Positions 31,847-33,334 of a DNA stretch of 33,334 nucleotides are shown here, one piece after another. Within the stretch, counting starts at the first letter, position 1. Each line of letters starts with the position of its first letter. Both the position numbers and the translations under genes were made by a program. The notes under the pieces were generated by a model. It ran no database searches and was not told the origin of the DNA. It worked only from the letters and a program-made list of their open reading frames with translations. Source of the DNA: Gammaproteobacteria bacterium (GTDB lineage Bacteria; Pseudomonadota; Gammaproteobacteria; Steroidobacterales; Steroidobacteraceae); the NCBI GenBank assembly GCA_947455595.1, contig CANGOP010000025.1:1-33334 (forward strand), written 5' to 3'.

Positions 31847-32103
31847 ATCGGCGAGAAGATTTATCGACGCGGGATGCCGCTGATCTGATTGGTCCAACTT
31901 GGAAGCATTAGAACGACAACAAGCTCCCCAACCTGTACCTCGTCCTGCAGGCCGCATTCGGGTGGGAGGCAGGAAGTGGTCCAGAATTACTTCTGCGTTG
32001 ACAGTTCGCGCCATTCGTGGCGGCCCGGTCGATCGACGGAATAGCTCGCATAGGAACATAGCCAATACACCGAATGACTAAGCACACGTCCTTACCGCTC
32101 GGG
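31847..32103. other. 257-bp stretch with no supported gene
   Basis: Between the GFA-type gene and the 3' end of the lipoprotein gene I find only short, unrecognised open frames, one of which overlaps the GFA gene on the opposite strand. There is no clear terminator hairpin with a U tract, no repeat and no tRNA. Confidence 0.5.
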
Positions 32104-32775
32104 CTATTGGCACAGGCCTGCCCAGTGAATTTCACGTGTCATCGTGAAGGTGATCGGTTCGAGATGCGAAGCCACGCCATCCACCATCAGGTCTGGCAGT
32201 GTCACGCTAAAGACTCTGGGCTCGTTAACGGGAAGGTCTACGGAAAATCGATATATCGATGGGACCGAAGTGCCACTACCGTCAGGTGGGCGGCCGATGC
32301 CAACAAGTTCCATTAATGGAGTGAACGTAACCGGCCCGCTCCCGGGTGATGTAGGCGCTCTCCTCAATATTTCGGGGATTCGGACCGTAAATGAATGATC
32401 ATAACCCTGCGCATCGATGGTAAGAACGTCGGACCGTAGCGTTACCTGATGACTTTGCGGAATGTGAAGTGTTACCAGCAGTTGCGTTCTATCGTGTGGA
32501 CCTGCAGCATTAATTGCGTGGGCACTCAGAGCGTCGAGCGCCATCACAACGTCAGCGGAGAGGCGCACATACAGGGTGCGGCGGCTATTTACGCCACATG
32601 GGCCCTGTGTCTGTATATCAGTGCTGCCCAACGGACTATAGAATTCCTCGCTAACCGGCACGCACGCTGCGAGCAGCAGCGAAGTGAGCGCAACTAAATG
32701 TCGTTCCCTTCGGCCTATCCCTTTGCTCGAGCGTTGAGCGGGAATCGTAGGAGCGGTGCGTATGCTATCGAACAT
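32104..32775 (-). CDS. hypothetical lipoprotein
   Basis: The product from the ATG at 32775 is 223 residues. A basic stretch (GIGRRERH) precedes a hydrophobic core and the lipobox LLLAAC, with Cys38 as the lipidated residue, followed by VPVSEEF. The mature part is rich in short beta-type segments (TQLLVTLHIP, YRFSVDLP) and matches nothing I recognise. The n-region is long for a lipoprotein, so the true start may lie further in, although I see no better ATG; an in-frame ATG at 32841 would extend it by 22 residues. Base composition here is lower in GC than the catabolic genes. Envelope location is predicted; function unknown. Confidence 0.55.
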   Translation of the reverse strand: MFDSIRTAPTIPAQRSSKGIGRRERHLVALTSLLLAACVPVSEEFYSPLGSTDIQTQGPCGVNSRRTLYVRLSADVVMALDALSAHAINAAGPHDRTQLLVTLHIPQSHQVTLRSDVLTIDAQGYDHSFTVRIPEILRRAPTSPGSGPVTFTPLMELVGIGRPPDGSGTSVPSIYRFSVDLPVNEPRVFSVTLPDLMVDGVASHLEPITFTMTREIHWAGLCQ

Positions 32776-32934
32776 ATGCCAATTCCGGCGCGTAGGAGGC
32801 GCTAACGATCGCGGTCGCTGGAAACAGAGCTGCACCACCATAGATTGTTTCTATAACACGACCAACAGCGGTCTGCGTCCACGCAGCAGCATTGCCCATG
32901 GAGTTGTAGCCGAGCGAGCTCAACCAGTCATGAG

Positions 32935-33246
32935 GTCCTGCGTACGCTTCTGCCCGGCCTGCATCGCGCTATCGCAGCATCGCGCGAGACGTTGGCGAAC
33001 GTGGTTGCTAAGGCACGTTACTGGGAGCGCTTGGCCCCGGCATCGCTCAACGCAAGACAGGTGAAGGTTCTCAATCAACTGCTTGACGGATTCGAGGGTA
33101 AGCTGACGACTTCCAAATGGGCCAAACTCACCCAGTGTTCTCAGGATACGGCCTACCGCGACATCCTCGACTTGGTCGAGCGCGGAGCTCTTGTCCGAGA
33201 TTCCGCCGGTGGGCGCAGCACCAGTTACTCACTCGCGGCGACGTAG
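32935..33246 (+). pseudogene. Fic-family protein, C-terminal remnant
   Basis: The frame reads LHRAIAASRETLANVVAKAR, then RQVKVLNQLLDGFEGKL, SKWAKLTQCSQDTAYRDI and ERGALV..GGRSTSYSLA to a TAG. This is the helical linker and C-terminal winged helix of the Fic protein type whose catalytic HPFxxGNGR motif lies further upstream. No such motif exists in the preceding sequence, and just upstream (about 32911-32922) another frame reads AERAQ, like the ERTQ/ERAQ found before this region in Fic proteins, suggesting a frameshift. So this is a truncated, probably inactive relic of an AMPylase gene. A short TTG-started protein (32992-33246) could still be made as a DNA-binding fragment. Confidence 0.65.
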
Positions 33247-33274
33247 GGACTCAGCGCGAGGAGGCAGGATAAGA

Positions 33275-33334
33275 ATGAGTTCTGCCACCGCTTTATGCAC
33301 GCTGATATCAGAACGGCGCATGCTGGACGATCAC
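33275..33334 (+). CDS. possible start of a gene cut by the window edge
   Basis: An ATG preceded by GAGGAGGCAGGA opens a frame of 20 codons (MSSATALCTLISERRM and four more) running off the end. The strong ribosome site is the only support; the product is not recognised. Confidence 0.3.
   Translation, partial: MSSATALCTLISERRMLDDH

Noticed and set aside
31760..32065. 101-codon minus-strand frame overlapping the GFA-type gene
   Set aside because: Overlaps a gene with clear zinc motifs and has no recognisable features or good ribosome site.
1..33334. tRNA, rRNA, CRISPR array, insertion sequence or prophage
   Set aside because: I looked for repeats with regular spacing, transposase motifs and tRNA-like cloverleafs and found none I could support; the only mobile-DNA hint is the Fic remnant.

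Overview
The window looks like a chromosomal catabolic region from a GC-rich proteobacterium. The TonB-dependent receptor and the general style (GTG and TTG starts, tight ATGA-overlapping operons) suggest a gammaproteobacterium, perhaps near Steroidobacteraceae. That placement is inference; there is no rRNA or other marker gene here. Most genes belong to families used to take up and break down quaternary or N-methylated amines (carnitine, betaines, choline-like alcohols) and arginine/polyamine-type compounds.

Layout. (1) 1-2855, minus strand: a carnitine-type CoA branch with a beta-keto acid cleavage enzyme, a betainyl-CoA-type hotdog thioesterase, and an ADP-forming acyl-CoA synthetase cut by the left edge. 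(2) 2973-5746, plus strand: a ThDP decarboxylase and a class I aminotransferase resembling the arginine transaminase pair AruI/AruH. (3) 15236-5768, minus strand: a likely operon of class III aminotransferase, two phytoene-desaturase-type FAD oxidoreductases, a GcvT-like methyl/methylene transferase, a PotA-type ABC ATPase and a TonB-dependent receptor. (4) 15525-17860, plus: two overlapping Rieske oxygenase alpha subunits. (5) 20878-17880, minus: a TetR/BetI-type regulator fused to a decayed Rieske-oxygenase-like domain, followed by a PuuC/KauB-like aldehyde dehydrogenase. (6) 20984-22722, plus: PotB- and PotC-type permeases. (7) 24928-22725, minus: a choline-dehydrogenase-like GMC oxidoreductase and an HD-domain protein with a six-ligand set like the PhnZ/TmpB diiron oxygenases. 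(8) 25065-25967, plus: a GcvA-like LysR regulator. (9) 27193-26225, minus: a 3-hydroxyisobutyrate-dehydrogenase-family enzyme. (10) 27449-31846, plus: MFS transporter, aldehyde dehydrogenase, enolase-superfamily dehydratase and GFA-type zinc protein. (11) 31847-33334: sparse end with a lipoprotein, a Fic C-terminal remnant and a possible gene start.

How they may work together (inference). The receptor and the ABC parts bring a cationic amine into the cell. Rieske, GMC and HD-type oxygenases and FAD enzymes oxidise or demethylate it. Aldehyde dehydrogenases oxidise the aldehydes, the GcvT-like protein moves one-carbon units to tetrahydrofolate, and the carnitine-type branch yields glycine betaine plus acetoacetate. 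No carnitine dehydrogenase, Rieske reductase or ABC substrate-binding protein lies inside the window.

The most novel item is the TetR-Rieske fusion. Its C-terminal ~265 residues keep the outline of a Rieske oxygenase alpha subunit but lack one cluster histidine and the mononuclear-iron histidines. It looks like a former enzyme recruited as a sensor, sitting next to two genuine Rieske oxygenases.
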